From Rhodospirillaceae bacterium UBA4468 (GTDB lineage: Bacteria; Pseudomonadota; Alphaproteobacteria; Rhodospirillales; Casp-alpha2): DNA of 25,809 nucleotides. The notes beneath the pieces were generated by a model that was given only the letters and a program-made list of their open reading frames with translations, was not told the origin of the DNA and did no database searches. A program made the position numbers and the translations under genes. Below, one piece after another: positions 8,867 through 17,215 of this stretch. The DNA lies in assembly GCA_002389385.1 (NCBI GenBank), contig DGOK01000075.1, forward strand, positions 1-25,809. The letters run 5' to 3'. Every line of letters begins with the position of its first letter. The stretch's first letter is position 1.

Positions 8867-9784
8867 TCATACTTCTCTAATGTGATAACCGACCCGTGGC
8901 AAGTGAACGGCAACACTGCCTACTTTTGAGTCTTCGCGAAGGACGGTCACTTCGTTAGCGCTGAGCGTAATGAGATTCCCCACCACTTCATCCGGGCTTT
9001 GCTTTGAACTTATTGCAACAACCGCATTTCGCCCTAAATCCATAGGGTCCATCACATCGACCCCTTGTCCCGCTTCAGGCTTATTGCGCCGCGCAATCTC
9101 AAGAGCATCATCAGCAGAGATATCACTCATTTGCCCGTGCCCAATTTCTTTAATGCGCATTTCCCAATTTAGAATATTTTCAAATTCTTGCAGAAAGCTT
9201 GGCCCACCGGAGAAACGTTCGCGCGTAAACCAGACGAGATAATAAACATATGCATCGGACATGCCCGGCGCTTCGCCGCTCAAAAATGAGCGATCGGCCA
9301 ACATGTTATCGACCCAACTCATTTGACTTCGCAACAGTGCTAAATTCTCTGGTAGGCGATCGGCAAGGCTGTCTTTGGTTTCTCCAGGATTGAAATAAAG
9401 TGAGAACCGGTCTTCAGCGAATCCCTCAGGCAAACCTGGCATATCCTCGGCAAAAACAAGTGCAAGAACGTTCGTAAATACTTCGCCATCAAGCCACCGA
9501 CCCAAACCCCATACGGGGCCCCTGTCACCACCAGGGAAAAGTGTAGGTTGCGGGAACCGTCGCTCAAGCTCACGCAAGATACACTGGCTGTCACAATATA
9601 TATCAGCGCCAATTTGCATCACGGGTGTTAATCGAAACCCACCCGTCAAAGGTATCAATTTAGGTTTTGGCGGGATACGAGGAATAACAACAGACTGCCA
9701 CGAGAGATTCTTAACCCCCAACGCCACACGCACTTTTTCCGATACCGGAGATGGCGGGTAATGGTGGAGAATAAGATCATTCAT
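8867..9784 (-). CDS. Glutathione S-transferase-like protein with C-terminal extension
   Basis: The 305-residue protein opens with a thioredoxin-like GST N-terminal domain: LILHHYPPSPVSEKVRVAL with Ser12 near the usual catalytic position, LTPVMQIG as the cis-Pro segment and YCDSQCILRELE as the glutathione gamma-Glu binding region. A helical GST C-domain follows (about 95-215, PGMSDAYVYYLVW). The last ~75 residues go beyond the normal 200-230 residue GST length and contain a small domain of unknown role (GRNAVVAISSKQSPDEVVGNL). Conjugation, peroxidase or isomerase activity is possible. The gene is intact although flanked by pseudogenes, on the same strand as the aminotransferase relic 55 bases upstream, so it may have been its operon partner. 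Confidence 0.75.
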   Translation of the reverse strand: MNDLILHHYPPSPVSEKVRVALGVKNLSWQSVVIPRIPPKPKLIPLTGGFRLTPVMQIGADIYCDSQCILRELERRFPQPTLFPGGDRGPVWGLGRWLDGEVFTNVLALVFAEDMPGLPEGFAEDRFSLYFNPGETKDSLADRLPENLALLRSQMSWVDNMLADRSFLSGEAPGMSDAYVYYLVWFTRERFSGGPSFLQEFENILNWEMRIKEIGHGQMSDISADDALEIARRNKPEAGQGVDVMDPMDLGRNAVVAISSKQSPDEVVGNLITLSANEVTVLREDSKVGSVAVHLPRVGYHIREV

Positions 9785-9839
9785 GTATTAAATCCTTTAT
9801 TGACGTAATGCCCGATTGGATACAACTTACGATACGTTA

Positions 9840-11227
9840 TTACAAACCAGAATGGACACTGTCCAAGGCTTTGCCGACAGAGCCAATGACAATATCAATT
9901 TCCTCTTTCGTGATACACAGCGGCGGCGCAAAACCAAGAATGTCACCATGTGGCATTGCACGGGCAATGACACCCTGCTCCAGACTAGCCGCAGCAACTT
10001 GTGCACCCACTTTTAAACTCGGATCAAAGAATGTTTTTGTTTGCCTGTCAGCAACGAATTCAAGCGCTGCCAACATACCGTCACCACGAACTTCACCGAC
10101 CATTGGATGATCTGAAAACGCTGACCGAAGTTGATCTTAAAATTGGCCCCAACGGTTCGGACGTTTTCGATCATATTATCACCCTCAAGAACATTGAGGT
10201 TCGCCAAACCGGCCGCGGCACAGACAGGGTGTGCAGAATATGTCCAGCCATGTACAAGCGGGCCAAATGTGTCAGAGCCTTTGTCGAGGATTTCAACAAC
10301 ACGCTCGCTTAAGATTGATGCCGACAATGGGGCATACGCACTCGTAAGGCCCTTGGCGACCGTAATAATGTCTGGCTTCATACCGTAGTAGTCGGAACCA
10401 AACCAGCATCCAAGGCGGCCAAAGCCTGTGACCACTTCATCAGCGATCAACATGACATCATATTTTGTCAGAACTTTTTGGATCTCAGCCCAATACCCTT
10501 CTGGTGGCGGAATGAGGCCACCTGTTCCAAGTAATGGTTCACCAATAAAGGCCGCAACCGTATCCGGGTCCTCAGCAAGGATCATTTGTTCAAGCTTGTC
10601 AGCGCAAGATTTTGAGAACTCTAATTCTGTCTGTCCGTCCTCAGCATACTTCCAATAATGAGGACACTGGGTATGCAGAACCTGATCAAATGGCAGGTCG
10701 AATGCTTTATGGAAAAGCGGCAATCCGGTCAAGCTACCGGTCATTAATCCTGAACCATGGTACCCACGATCACGGGAAATGATTTTTTTCTTCTCTGGGC
10801 GCCCAAGAACATTATTTATGTACCAAATCAATTTGATATTGGTTTCATTTGCATCAGAGCCAGAGAGACCAAAATACACACGACTCATATGGTCTTGTGC
10901 AAGTTCAATAATCTTCGCTGCTAAGCGGATTGAGACCTCAGTTCCATGACCTACGTAGGAATGATAAAAGGCAAGTTTATGAGCTTGTTCCGAAATCGCA
11001 TCCGCAACTTCTGTGCGCCCATAACCAATGTTCACGCAATAAAGGCCAGCAAACGCATCAAGGCTCGTCCGGCCCTTTTGATCCGTGATGTAAACGCCCT
11101 TTGTAGTCTCAATAACACGGGTTGGCGTTACGCCTGTTGCATGTCCCTTGATATCAGAAGATGCATGTAGGAAATTCGCAAGATCCAGTGCTTCCAACTC
11201 TTCCATATTACGTTCATCGGTCATCAC
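9840..11227 (-). pseudogene. Class III pyruvate-type aminotransferase, one-base deletion
   Basis: Corrected, this is a 462-residue PLP-dependent class III aminotransferase. It shows LSGSDANETNIKL, DRGYHGSGLMTGS, the PLP Asp in LIADEVVTGFGR, and the Schiff-base Lys in TVAKGLTSAYAPL. The SGSDAN...WYINNVLGRPEKKK segment recalls GABA/omega-amino acid:pyruvate transaminases. Near 10136-10138 one base is missing: the frame reads AATTTTAAGATC where AATTTTAAAGATC would restore N-F-K-D-Q-L-R-S-A-F. Beyond it the true C-terminus (HPMVGEVRGDGMLAALEF...) continues one frame over to the TAA at 9840-9842. The frame as it stands ends at 10013 with about 30 foreign residues, removing the C-terminal small domain. 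The substrate (GABA, beta-alanine, taurine or a polyamine) cannot be decided. Confidence 0.88.
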
Positions 11228-11288
11228 TAAGTCCCCCTAATATAATTTGGAACCTGCTTGATAGCGGCTCATTCATCAGACTTAAACC

Positions 11289-11359
11289 CCTATAGTTGCG
11301 TTATTTTCACGTCATCGCTTCTATGGTTTACTGTAGCTCTCGATACCTCACCTATAGTT
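11289..11359. promoter_or_regulatory. Divergent promoter region with repeated CCTATAGTT
   Basis: The 151-base gap between the aminotransferase relic (leftward) and the SDR gene (rightward) contains CCTATAGTT twice, at 11289-11297 and 11351-11359, in direct orientation 62 bases apart. This could be a shared operator or chance. AAGGA at 11365-11369 is the likely ribosome-binding site for the SDR gene. Confidence 0.3.
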
Positions 11360-11378
11360 TCAATAAGGAATATTTTTC

Positions 11379-12122
11379 ATGAACCAAATACAACGTACAG
11401 CCCTGATAACAGGTTCAGGACGCAACATTGGACGCGCTGCCGCTTTGGTCCTCGCCAAGCAAGGTATGAACATTGTCGTTAATGGGTCCAGCAATCAGGA
11501 CGCTTGTGAGATCGTTGCGAACGAGGTGCGTGAAATCGGCCCTAAAGCCATTGTTGTCATGGGAGATGTCGGCGATATTAACGCCCTTCAGAATATTACA
11601 TCTGAAGCTGAAAAAGCTTTTGGACGTGTCGATGTTCTTGTCAATAATGCAGCTGTCCGACCAAACAGCCCCTTCCTTGAAACAGATGAGGATGAGTGGG
11701 CGCGTATCCTTGATATCGATTTTCATGCCGCACGACGGCTCGCAAAGGCGTGCCTGCCTGCAATGATCGATAACGGATGGGGTCGCATCATTAACTTCGC
11801 CGGTATGAATGCTATTCACGGATACAATGGACGCGCTCCTGTCAGTGTATCAAAACATGCTTCATGGGGCCTGACAAAATCACTGGCCAAAGAGTTTGGT
11901 GTAAAAGGTATTACGACGAATATTATATCGCCAGGCCCTATTCGTCCGGACGAAGCCGATCCGGAAATGCGTGCGCATATTGAAGGCATGGTCGGTCGCG
12001 TACCAATAGGAAGGCTAGGCGAAGCTGACGAAGTCGCAGCAATGGTTGGTCTGTTGGCATCTGAGGATGGCGCGTTTATTAACGGGCAACTACTTCAAGT
12101 TAATGGTGGCGCTGAAACGTAA
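11379..12122 (+). CDS. SDR-fold protein lacking canonical catalytic residues
   Basis: The 247-residue protein has the short-chain dehydrogenase/reductase fold: nucleotide-binding TGSGRNIG (11-18), GDVGD (62-66, adenine contact), VLVNNAAV (87-94), ISPGPI near 185-190 and a C-terminal INGQLLQVNGG. The catalytic tetrad is largely absent. The position of Asn is Asp114 (LDIDF), that of Ser is Gly142 (INFAGM) and that of Tyr is Val155 (APVSVSK); only Lys159 remains. Some FabG-like subfamilies with an 'HVSxxK' motif also lack the Tyr, so this is likely a natural non-classical subgroup rather than decay. It may bind NAD(P) without classical reduction, or use another mechanism. The start ATG has AAGGA nine bases upstream. 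It converges with sdaA. Confidence 0.8.
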   Translation: MNQIQRTALITGSGRNIGRAAALVLAKQGMNIVVNGSSNQDACEIVANEVREIGPKAIVVMGDVGDINALQNITSEAEKAFGRVDVLVNNAAVRPNSPFLETDEDEWARILDIDFHAARRLAKACLPAMIDNGWGRIINFAGMNAIHGYNGRAPVSVSKHASWGLTKSLAKEFGVKGITTNIISPGPIRPDEADPEMRAHIEGMVGRVPIGRLGEADEVAAMVGLLASEDGAFINGQLLQVNGGAET

Positions 12123-12137
12123 TTTAAAACGGGGCGG

Positions 12138-13523
12138 CTAGCATTCTGTGACATTCACAGCGAGGCCGCCCTGCGACGTTTCTTTATACTTAGACAACAT
12201 ATCGACACCCGTCTGGCGCATCGTTTCAATCGCAGAATCAAGTGGTACGAAATGCGTACCATCACCACGAAGTGCCAGTGACGCAGCGTTCACAGCTTTC
12301 ACTGCGCCCATCGCGTTACGTTCGATACATGGAACCTGTACAAGTCCTCCAATTGGATCGCAGGTCATACCAAGATGATGCTCAATCGCAATCTCGGCCG
12401 CATTCTCAATTTGCTCGTTAGTTCCACCAAGGACAGCACACAAACCTGCTGCAGCCATTGCGGCTGCAGAGCCAACTTCGCCCTGGCAGCCAACTTCTGC
12501 GCCTGAGATCGATGCGTTGGTTTTAATAATTCCGCCAATTGCAGACGCGGTCAGTAAGAAATCATCAACTGTGTCTTCATTCGCGCCTGGACAAAATTCA
12601 AGGTAGTAACGAATAGTCGCTGGGATAACGCCTGCGGCACCGTTGGTTGGCGATGTTACAACACGACCACCTGCGGCGTTCTCTTCATTTACGGCAATTG
12701 CGTAAAGACTAATCCAGTCCATGACAGAGTGAGCATACTTCACGTTCCTGGTTTCGTCCGCTTTCAGGTCCTCAGCGATCTGCTTTGCACGCCGCTTCAC
12801 CTTTAGGCCGCCAGGTAAAATCCCGTCCGTGGATATCCCACGGTCCATACAATCCTTCATCACCGACCAGAGACGATCAAGTCCGGCCCGAATATCCTTC
12901 TCACCATTGCGCGCAACTTCATTTGCATATTTCATTTCTGCGATTGTTTTATTTCCCGCCTTCCCCATTGCCAACATTTCCTTGGCATCATGAAATGGAA
13001 ATGGCACCTCAGGGTTTGAGGTATCTGCAGTCGCGCCACCGTCGGCCAAGTTTGCCTTTGTAACAACAAACCCACCGCCAATAGAGAAATAGGTTTCGTT
13101 AGCCAGGACGTCCCCTTTTTCATCATAGGCTGCAATGACGAGACCATTCGTATGCTCTGGCAAAGGTGCTTTGAAATCAAAAATGATATCTTTTTCAAAA
13201 TCAAAATTTATATCAATTTTCCCGCCTAATCGAAGTGCGTGATTTTGAATAACATCCTCGACCAGTTGATGGACGTCGGCTGGGTCAATTTTATCCGGCT
13301 TTTCGCCGAGCAAGCCTAAAACCAGGGCGCGGTCAGTCCCATGCCCTTTGCCGGTAAAAGCCAGCGATCCATAAAGTGTAATGACAATCCGCTTGGTCAT
13401 AGAGATATCAGCAGAACGTTCAAGGTGATCAATGAACATATTCATCGCAACCATCGGTCCAACCGTATGAGAGCTCGACGGACCAATACCAATCTTAAAA
13501 AGATCGAATACACTTAGAAACAT
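12138..13523 (-). CDS. sdaA: L-serine dehydratase, single-chain [4Fe-4S] type
   Basis: The 461-residue protein is a fused alpha/beta iron-sulfur L-serine ammonia-lyase that converts L-serine to pyruvate and ammonia in the cytosol. The N-terminal beta domain carries GPSSSHTVGPM (15-24). The alpha domain supplies cluster cysteines Cys346 (GAEVGCQGEVGS), Cys388 and Cys399 (MTCDP...VQVPCIERN). The last residue is Cys461 (NVTEC), equivalent to the C-terminal 'tail-in-mouth' cysteine of the Legionella enzyme; spacing matches that enzyme with an offset of three. All key residues are present and length is normal. Its promoter lies in the 269-base gap shared with the divergent dehydratase genes; a short inverted repeat TTAGG-AG-CCTAA is at 13549-13560. 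It is oxygen-sensitive like the neighbouring fumarase-type enzyme. Confidence 0.95.
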   Translation of the reverse strand: MFLSVFDLFKIGIGPSSSHTVGPMVAMNMFIDHLERSADISMTKRIVITLYGSLAFTGKGHGTDRALVLGLLGEKPDKIDPADVHQLVEDVIQNHALRLGGKIDINFDFEKDIIFDFKAPLPEHTNGLVIAAYDEKGDVLANETYFSIGGGFVVTKANLADGGATADTSNPEVPFPFHDAKEMLAMGKAGNKTIAEMKYANEVARNGEKDIRAGLDRLWSVMKDCMDRGISTDGILPGGLKVKRRAKQIAEDLKADETRNVKYAHSVMDWISLYAIAVNEENAAGGRVVTSPTNGAAGVIPATIRYYLEFCPGANEDTVDDFLLTASAIGGIIKTNASISGAEVGCQGEVGSAAAMAAAGLCAVLGGTNEQIENAAEIAIEHHLGMTCDPIGGLVQVPCIERNAMGAVKAVNAASLALRGDGTHFVPLDSAIETMRQTGVDMLSKYKETSQGGLAVNVTEC

Positions 13524-13780
13524 GATGTCATCCCATATGATTTATTCTTTAGGAGCCTAAGGCGCACCTTTCATTGTCGCAAGCGGTGCTTCGACACAGA
13601 GTATCACATACCCGACCTAACCATTGAATGAAGGGATATCGTCGCAAAAATGATTACGACATGTGATCCGCAAAATTTAAATATCTGAGACATTATATTT
13701 ACGCGTTTCATAGACACATATAGCCCCTCTCTGATACCTTAGTTGAAGAAAAATTAGTGAGCCAAATGACTGGCGCGCGC

Positions 13781-13786
13781 AAGGAG
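13781..13786 (+). promoter_or_regulatory. Ribosome-binding site fixing the dehydratase alpha start
   Basis: AAGGAG lies six bases before ATG 13793. It selects this ATG over the in-frame GTG at 13757, which would add twelve residues. Confidence 0.8.
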
Positions 13787-13792
13787 ACGGCA

Positions 13793-14758
13793 ATGATCCA
13801 AGTGCCAATTATCAAAGAAACCGCGTTGACCCTAATGGATAAAGCGGCCATCGACATCCCAGATGATTACTTAACCGGACTTCAAAAAGCAGCAGATACA
13901 GAGGAAGGTGATCTATCATCGTTCGTCTTAAATGCGATGCTTGAGAACTATCAAGCTGCCAAAGAAGACAGGCGTGCAATGTGCGCAGACACAGGTGTCC
14001 CGCGCTGGTATGTCAAAATGGGCAACGAGGCACAGATTAGTGGCGGACCCGTCGCTCTTGAAGAAGCACTTCGAGGCGCAACAGCAGAGGCAACAACAGG
14101 TGTCCCGTTACGCCCCAATCGCGTACATCCACTTTGGCGGACGGATCACAATAACAACGTTGGCCTCAACGCGCCCGAGATCGAATATTCATTTGAGCCT
14201 GATGCCGACTGGATCGACATTACAACCGTGCACAAGGGCGGCCTGTTCGGAAGTGATTATCGGATGTTGTTCCCGGGCGATGGGATCGAAGGTATCAAAC
14301 GCTTCTTCCTCGATTGTCTTGTTGCCTTTGGAAAACGCGGTCTTGCCTGCCAACCGGCCATTATTGGCGTCGGGCTTGGTGGCTCTAAAGACATCACCAT
14401 GGTTCTAGGAAAACAGGCCGCATGCCTTCGGACTGTTGGCGATCGGAACCCCGATCCAAAAGTTGCCGAGCTTGAGATGGAATTGAAAGAGCTTGGAAAT
14501 TCTATTGGTATGGGTGCGATGGGCTTCGTCGGTAAATCTATGGTTATCGATTGTCATATAGAATGTGGCTTCACACATACAGGCGGTATGCCGATGAGTG
14601 TACATGCGTTCTGCTTGTCATCACGACGCGCCGTTGCGCGCATTCATCGAGACGGACGTGTTGAATACCGCACAGATCCTAATTGGTTCACACCTTATAT
14701 GAGACGGGAGACGATCGGATGGCAATCGACCACGGCAAGCTTAAAACAGTCAGTCTGA
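13793..14758 (+). CDS. Class I fumarase / L-tartrate dehydratase-type, alpha subunit
   Basis: The 321-residue protein is the [4Fe-4S]-binding subunit of a two-subunit class I hydro-lyase (FumA/TtdA family). Expected cluster cysteines are Cys64 (RAMCADTG), Cys186 (GLACQPAIIGVGLGG) and Cys274 (VHAFCLSSRRA). The closing ARIHRDGRVEYR is typical. Such enzymes hydrate or dehydrate fumarate/malate, tartrate/oxaloacetate or mesaconate. The split architecture fits tartrate dehydratase and bacterial/archaeal two-subunit fumarases alike, and no residue I can read decides between them. The reading frame ends 40 bases inside the beta gene, a rather long overlap, so the last ~12 residues may be a non-conserved tail. 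It is divergent from sdaA. Confidence 0.88.
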   Translation: MIQVPIIKETALTLMDKAAIDIPDDYLTGLQKAADTEEGDLSSFVLNAMLENYQAAKEDRRAMCADTGVPRWYVKMGNEAQISGGPVALEEALRGATAEATTGVPLRPNRVHPLWRTDHNNNVGLNAPEIEYSFEPDADWIDITTVHKGGLFGSDYRMLFPGDGIEGIKRFFLDCLVAFGKRGLACQPAIIGVGLGGSKDITMVLGKQAACLRTVGDRNPDPKVAELEMELKELGNSIGMGAMGFVGKSMVIDCHIECGFTHTGGMPMSVHAFCLSSRRAVARIHRDGRVEYRTDPNWFTPYMRRETIGWQSTTASLKQSV

Positions 14759-15399
14759 CAGTTCCGGTTACAACTGAAGACCTGAAAGATATTGAGATTG
14801 GCACCATTGTCTACCTAAACGGTGTCGTCTATACGGCGCGTGAGGGCATCTACAAGAAAGTCCTTGAGGGTGGCGAGCAACTTCCTGCGCACTTGGCTGA
14901 AATATCTAATGCGAACTTTCATTGTTCACCTGCCGCCAGCCAAAATGCAGACGGTACGTTCAATATTGGTGCGATGACGGGTACTGCATCCTTTAGATTC
15001 TCAAAATGGCTGGAGAAATGGTTCAAAGTCTCCGGCGCCAAGATCATTATTGGTAAAGGTGGAATGACCTCGGAAGATTATAAAAAATACTTCGTACCCA
15101 ATGGTGCAATTTATCTGACAACGGTCGGATACGGCACAGGTGCGCTACTTGGACGCGGCATTAAAAGCATCAAAGATGTACATTGGTATGATGAGCTTGG
15201 CGTCGCTCAGGCTATGTGGATGGTCAATGTAGAGAACTTCGGCCCATTCATTGCCGATAGCGATCTCGCCGGAAACTCTTTGTTTGAGCGTGAGAATGAA
15301 AAAGTAAAAGCCGGGATTGATAAGCTATACGAAGGCACGCGTGCTCCTGCCTTGAGACGCTATGGTGAAACCAATGATCGGGGCGACGAGGTTATTTAA
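14719..15399 (+). CDS. Class I fumarase / L-tartrate dehydratase-type, beta subunit
   Basis: The 226-residue partner begins MAIDHGKLKTVSLTVP at ATG 14719, with GGGAG (14706-14710) eight bases upstream; a TTG at 14683 is possible but lacks this site. Family features: DIEIGTIVYLNGVVYTARE (swivelling domain strand and T-A-R motif), the HCSPAA segment, TGTASFR, and the substrate/phosphate-like loop IIIGKGGM (conserved Lys-Gly-Gly-Met). Together with the alpha subunit it forms the active hydro-lyase; the swivelling beta domain closes over the cluster-bound acid. It is intact and of normal length. Its 3' end overlaps the convergent membrane-protein gene by four bases. Confidence 0.87.
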   Translation: MAIDHGKLKTVSLTVPVTTEDLKDIEIGTIVYLNGVVYTAREGIYKKVLEGGEQLPAHLAEISNANFHCSPAASQNADGTFNIGAMTGTASFRFSKWLEKWFKVSGAKIIIGKGGMTSEDYKKYFVPNGAIYLTTVGYGTGALLGRGIKSIKDVHWYDELGVAQAMWMVNVENFGPFIADSDLAGNSLFERENEKVKAGIDKLYEGTRAPALRRYGETNDRGDEVI

Positions 15400-16019
15400 T
15401 AATCGCGACCTGGGCGTGCTTTATACGTCGGCAATGCTAATCCTTTAGCGATACCTGCTGCCCGCAGCAGGAAGCCTGCACCGATACCTGAAAATACAGA
15501 TATCTCAAACGGCACCCCAAAAGAGCAAAGACCAATGTGCACTGCGGCTGCGAGCGCTGCCGCGGTCGCATAAACCTCTTTACCAAGGATCAATGGCGTC
15601 TCATTACAAATAACGTCTCGGATAAGCCCGCCAAATGACGCTGTCATCATCCCCATAACGATAGCGACCAAGGGCCCCGCACCGCTCTGTCGCGCCAACT
15701 CAGCACCCATCACGCCATAAAGGGCAATACCAATGGCGTCTGCCCAAAGCAGAACCACATAACGCCGCTGAATGATATGTGCGCTAAAAAATATGAGTGT
15801 GGCGATGCCCAGGCAAATCCATACTGGAAGTGGGTCTGAGATCCAGAACACCGGACGGTCGAGTAAAAGGTCACGCAAGGTTCCGCCGCCGACGCCGGTC
15901 AGACTAGCCATCAAACCAAACCCGACGAGGTCCATCTCTTTGCGGCTGGCGACAAGCGCGCCTGATGCGGCAAATACAATGACGCCCATAATATCCATGA
16001 TGAAAATAAACGTTTGCAC
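15396..16019 (-). CDS. TRIC-like (UPF0126) membrane protein
   Basis: The 207-residue protein has seven likely membrane helices arranged as two similar three-helix units plus one, each with a glycine-rich GGGTLRDLLL / GGLIRDVICNETP motif. This is the pattern of the YadS/YicG (UPF0126) family, homologous to trimeric intracellular cation channels and sometimes proposed to carry glycine or other small solutes. The start is a GTG (16019) with GAGGG just upstream; ATG codons slightly downstream are less well placed. It follows tcuB by 95 bases on the same strand and may be part of that transcript, which would suit an uptake or ion-balance role, but this is inference. Confidence 0.85.
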   Translation of the reverse strand: MQTFIFIMDIMGVIVFAASGALVASRKEMDLVGFGLMASLTGVGGGTLRDLLLDRPVFWISDPLPVWICLGIATLIFFSAHIIQRRYVVLLWADAIGIALYGVMGAELARQSGAGPLVAIVMGMMTASFGGLIRDVICNETPLILGKEVYATAAALAAAVHIGLCSFGVPFEISVFSGIGAGFLLRAAGIAKGLALPTYKARPGRDY

Positions 16020-16114
16020 GGAAGCCCTCGCTTTAAAGTCAGTGTTCGGTGTCGCGCAATCTAAACTGGACTAAAGGGCGATGCAAAGCCTGAGCACATC
16101 AGCCAAGAATGCCC

Positions 16115-17215
16115 CTATTTCTTGACGTCGTTCTCATGTGCAAATCGAATGAGCGCGCCTAAGCGATAAACCGCATGAACCATTTTTCCATATGGAAACG
16201 TTACGAACATCCCAAGCACAATCCCCAGGTGAACAGCAAGCAACAGTCCCATCAATGATGTTTCTCTGAGCGCAAGCAAAGCCAGACCTGTAAGCCCCGT
16301 CAGGAACAACAACCAAAGAAAGGCAATGTCCATACCGTGTTGCTTCGTATCTTGGGGTTCTGGGTCTGCTTTCTTTTTGATCATCAGCAAACCAGGCGGT
16401 CCAATCAGGAGCCCGATACCACCAAGCGTTCCCAAGACAACAGGCACTGAGAAATAATCATACGGTGCAGGCCAGCCAAAGACGTAGTGATAGACCGTTG
16501 CCACTGACGTCGCCGCAAAGCACAGCAAGAAGCCCCACATCGTGAACTGATGCGCGACCCGTCGTCCCATTGAGTAATTGTCATCAGGATAGTTACAGCC
16601 ATGGCCGCCACCACCCATATACTTCATTTGGCCGGCGTCCTTGAGGGCCTTGGTCAACGCACGCGGATGCAGCAAGTCCATCGGCTTCGCACCAATGTCT
16701 TTCCAGAACTTCATCAACCCAACAAAGAAAGCCAGGATCGCAAACAGGAACGGCGCGCTTGCCACATAAACAATCACGTCATGTGGAATGACTTTATAGA
16801 ATGAGCCTTCACCCTTATAGACGCCAGAAACGACATCTACACCCTGAATGGCATACGTCAGTCCCGTAACGATGACCGTCAGCGCCACGACGATCAGTGC
16901 AACCCACTTACCATTACCTTCAAATAATTTTTTAAAGATTCCAGGCCAAGCATAATCCCGGTACGTCTCGCCGCGGAGCTTAGCAAACGTCTTAGGTACA
17001 TTGACGGCGAATTCATGTGGCGGCGCGTACTGGCACGCATAATAACAGCCTTGGCATCCATGACAGAGGTTCGCTAAGTACGTGACATCTCCATCGTTAA
17101 AATTAAGGCGTTTGGTCATTGCTGGAAAAACAGCACAGTACCCTTCGCAATATCTGCAAGCGTTGCAGATCTGCATAATCCGTTTGGCTTCGTCCAGTGT
17201 TTCAGTTTCTGGCAT
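16115..17215 (-). CDS. tcuB: TcuB/CitB-like Fe-S membrane electron carrier
   Basis: The 366-residue protein opens with two ferredoxin-like 4Fe-4S motifs, C17-x2-C20-x2-C23-x3-C27 and C51-x2-C54-x2-C57-x3-C61 (CNACRYCEGYCAVFP; CHGCQGCYYACQY). Several membrane helices follow (about 110-130, 155-180, 220-240, 255-285, 300-340) with histidines that could bind haem (RVAHQF, VYHY). In tricarballylate-using bacteria TcuB reoxidises the flavin of TcuA and passes electrons to the quinone pool. The chosen ATG (17215) has GAGGAGG at 17225-17231; the upstream in-frame GTG at 17233 overlaps this site and is less likely. The gene overlaps the end of tcuA by 14 bases. Confidence 0.88.
   Translation of the reverse strand: MPETETLDEAKRIMQICNACRYCEGYCAVFPAMTKRLNFNDGDVTYLANLCHGCQGCYYACQYAPPHEFAVNVPKTFAKLRGETYRDYAWPGIFKKLFEGNGKWVALIVVALTVIVTGLTYAIQGVDVVSGVYKGEGSFYKVIPHDVIVYVASAPFLFAILAFFVGLMKFWKDIGAKPMDLLHPRALTKALKDAGQMKYMGGGGHGCNYPDDNYSMGRRVAHQFTMWGFLLCFAATSVATVYHYVFGWPAPYDYFSVPVVLGTLGGIGLLIGPPGLLMIKKKADPEPQDTKQHGMDIAFLWLLFLTGLTGLALLALRETSLMGLLLAVHLGIVLGMFVTFPYGKMVHAVYRLGALIRFAHENDVKK

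Noticed and set aside
12785..13063. Open frame on the plus strand within sdaA
   Set aside because: It lies antisense to a well-conserved dehydratase and has no family features or ribosome-binding site; it is a shadow frame.
13602..13670. ATCACAT and ATGTGAT copies in the sdaA-dehydratase divergent gap
   Set aside because: They are inverted copies but about 55 bases apart with no supporting symmetry, so no operator is claimed.
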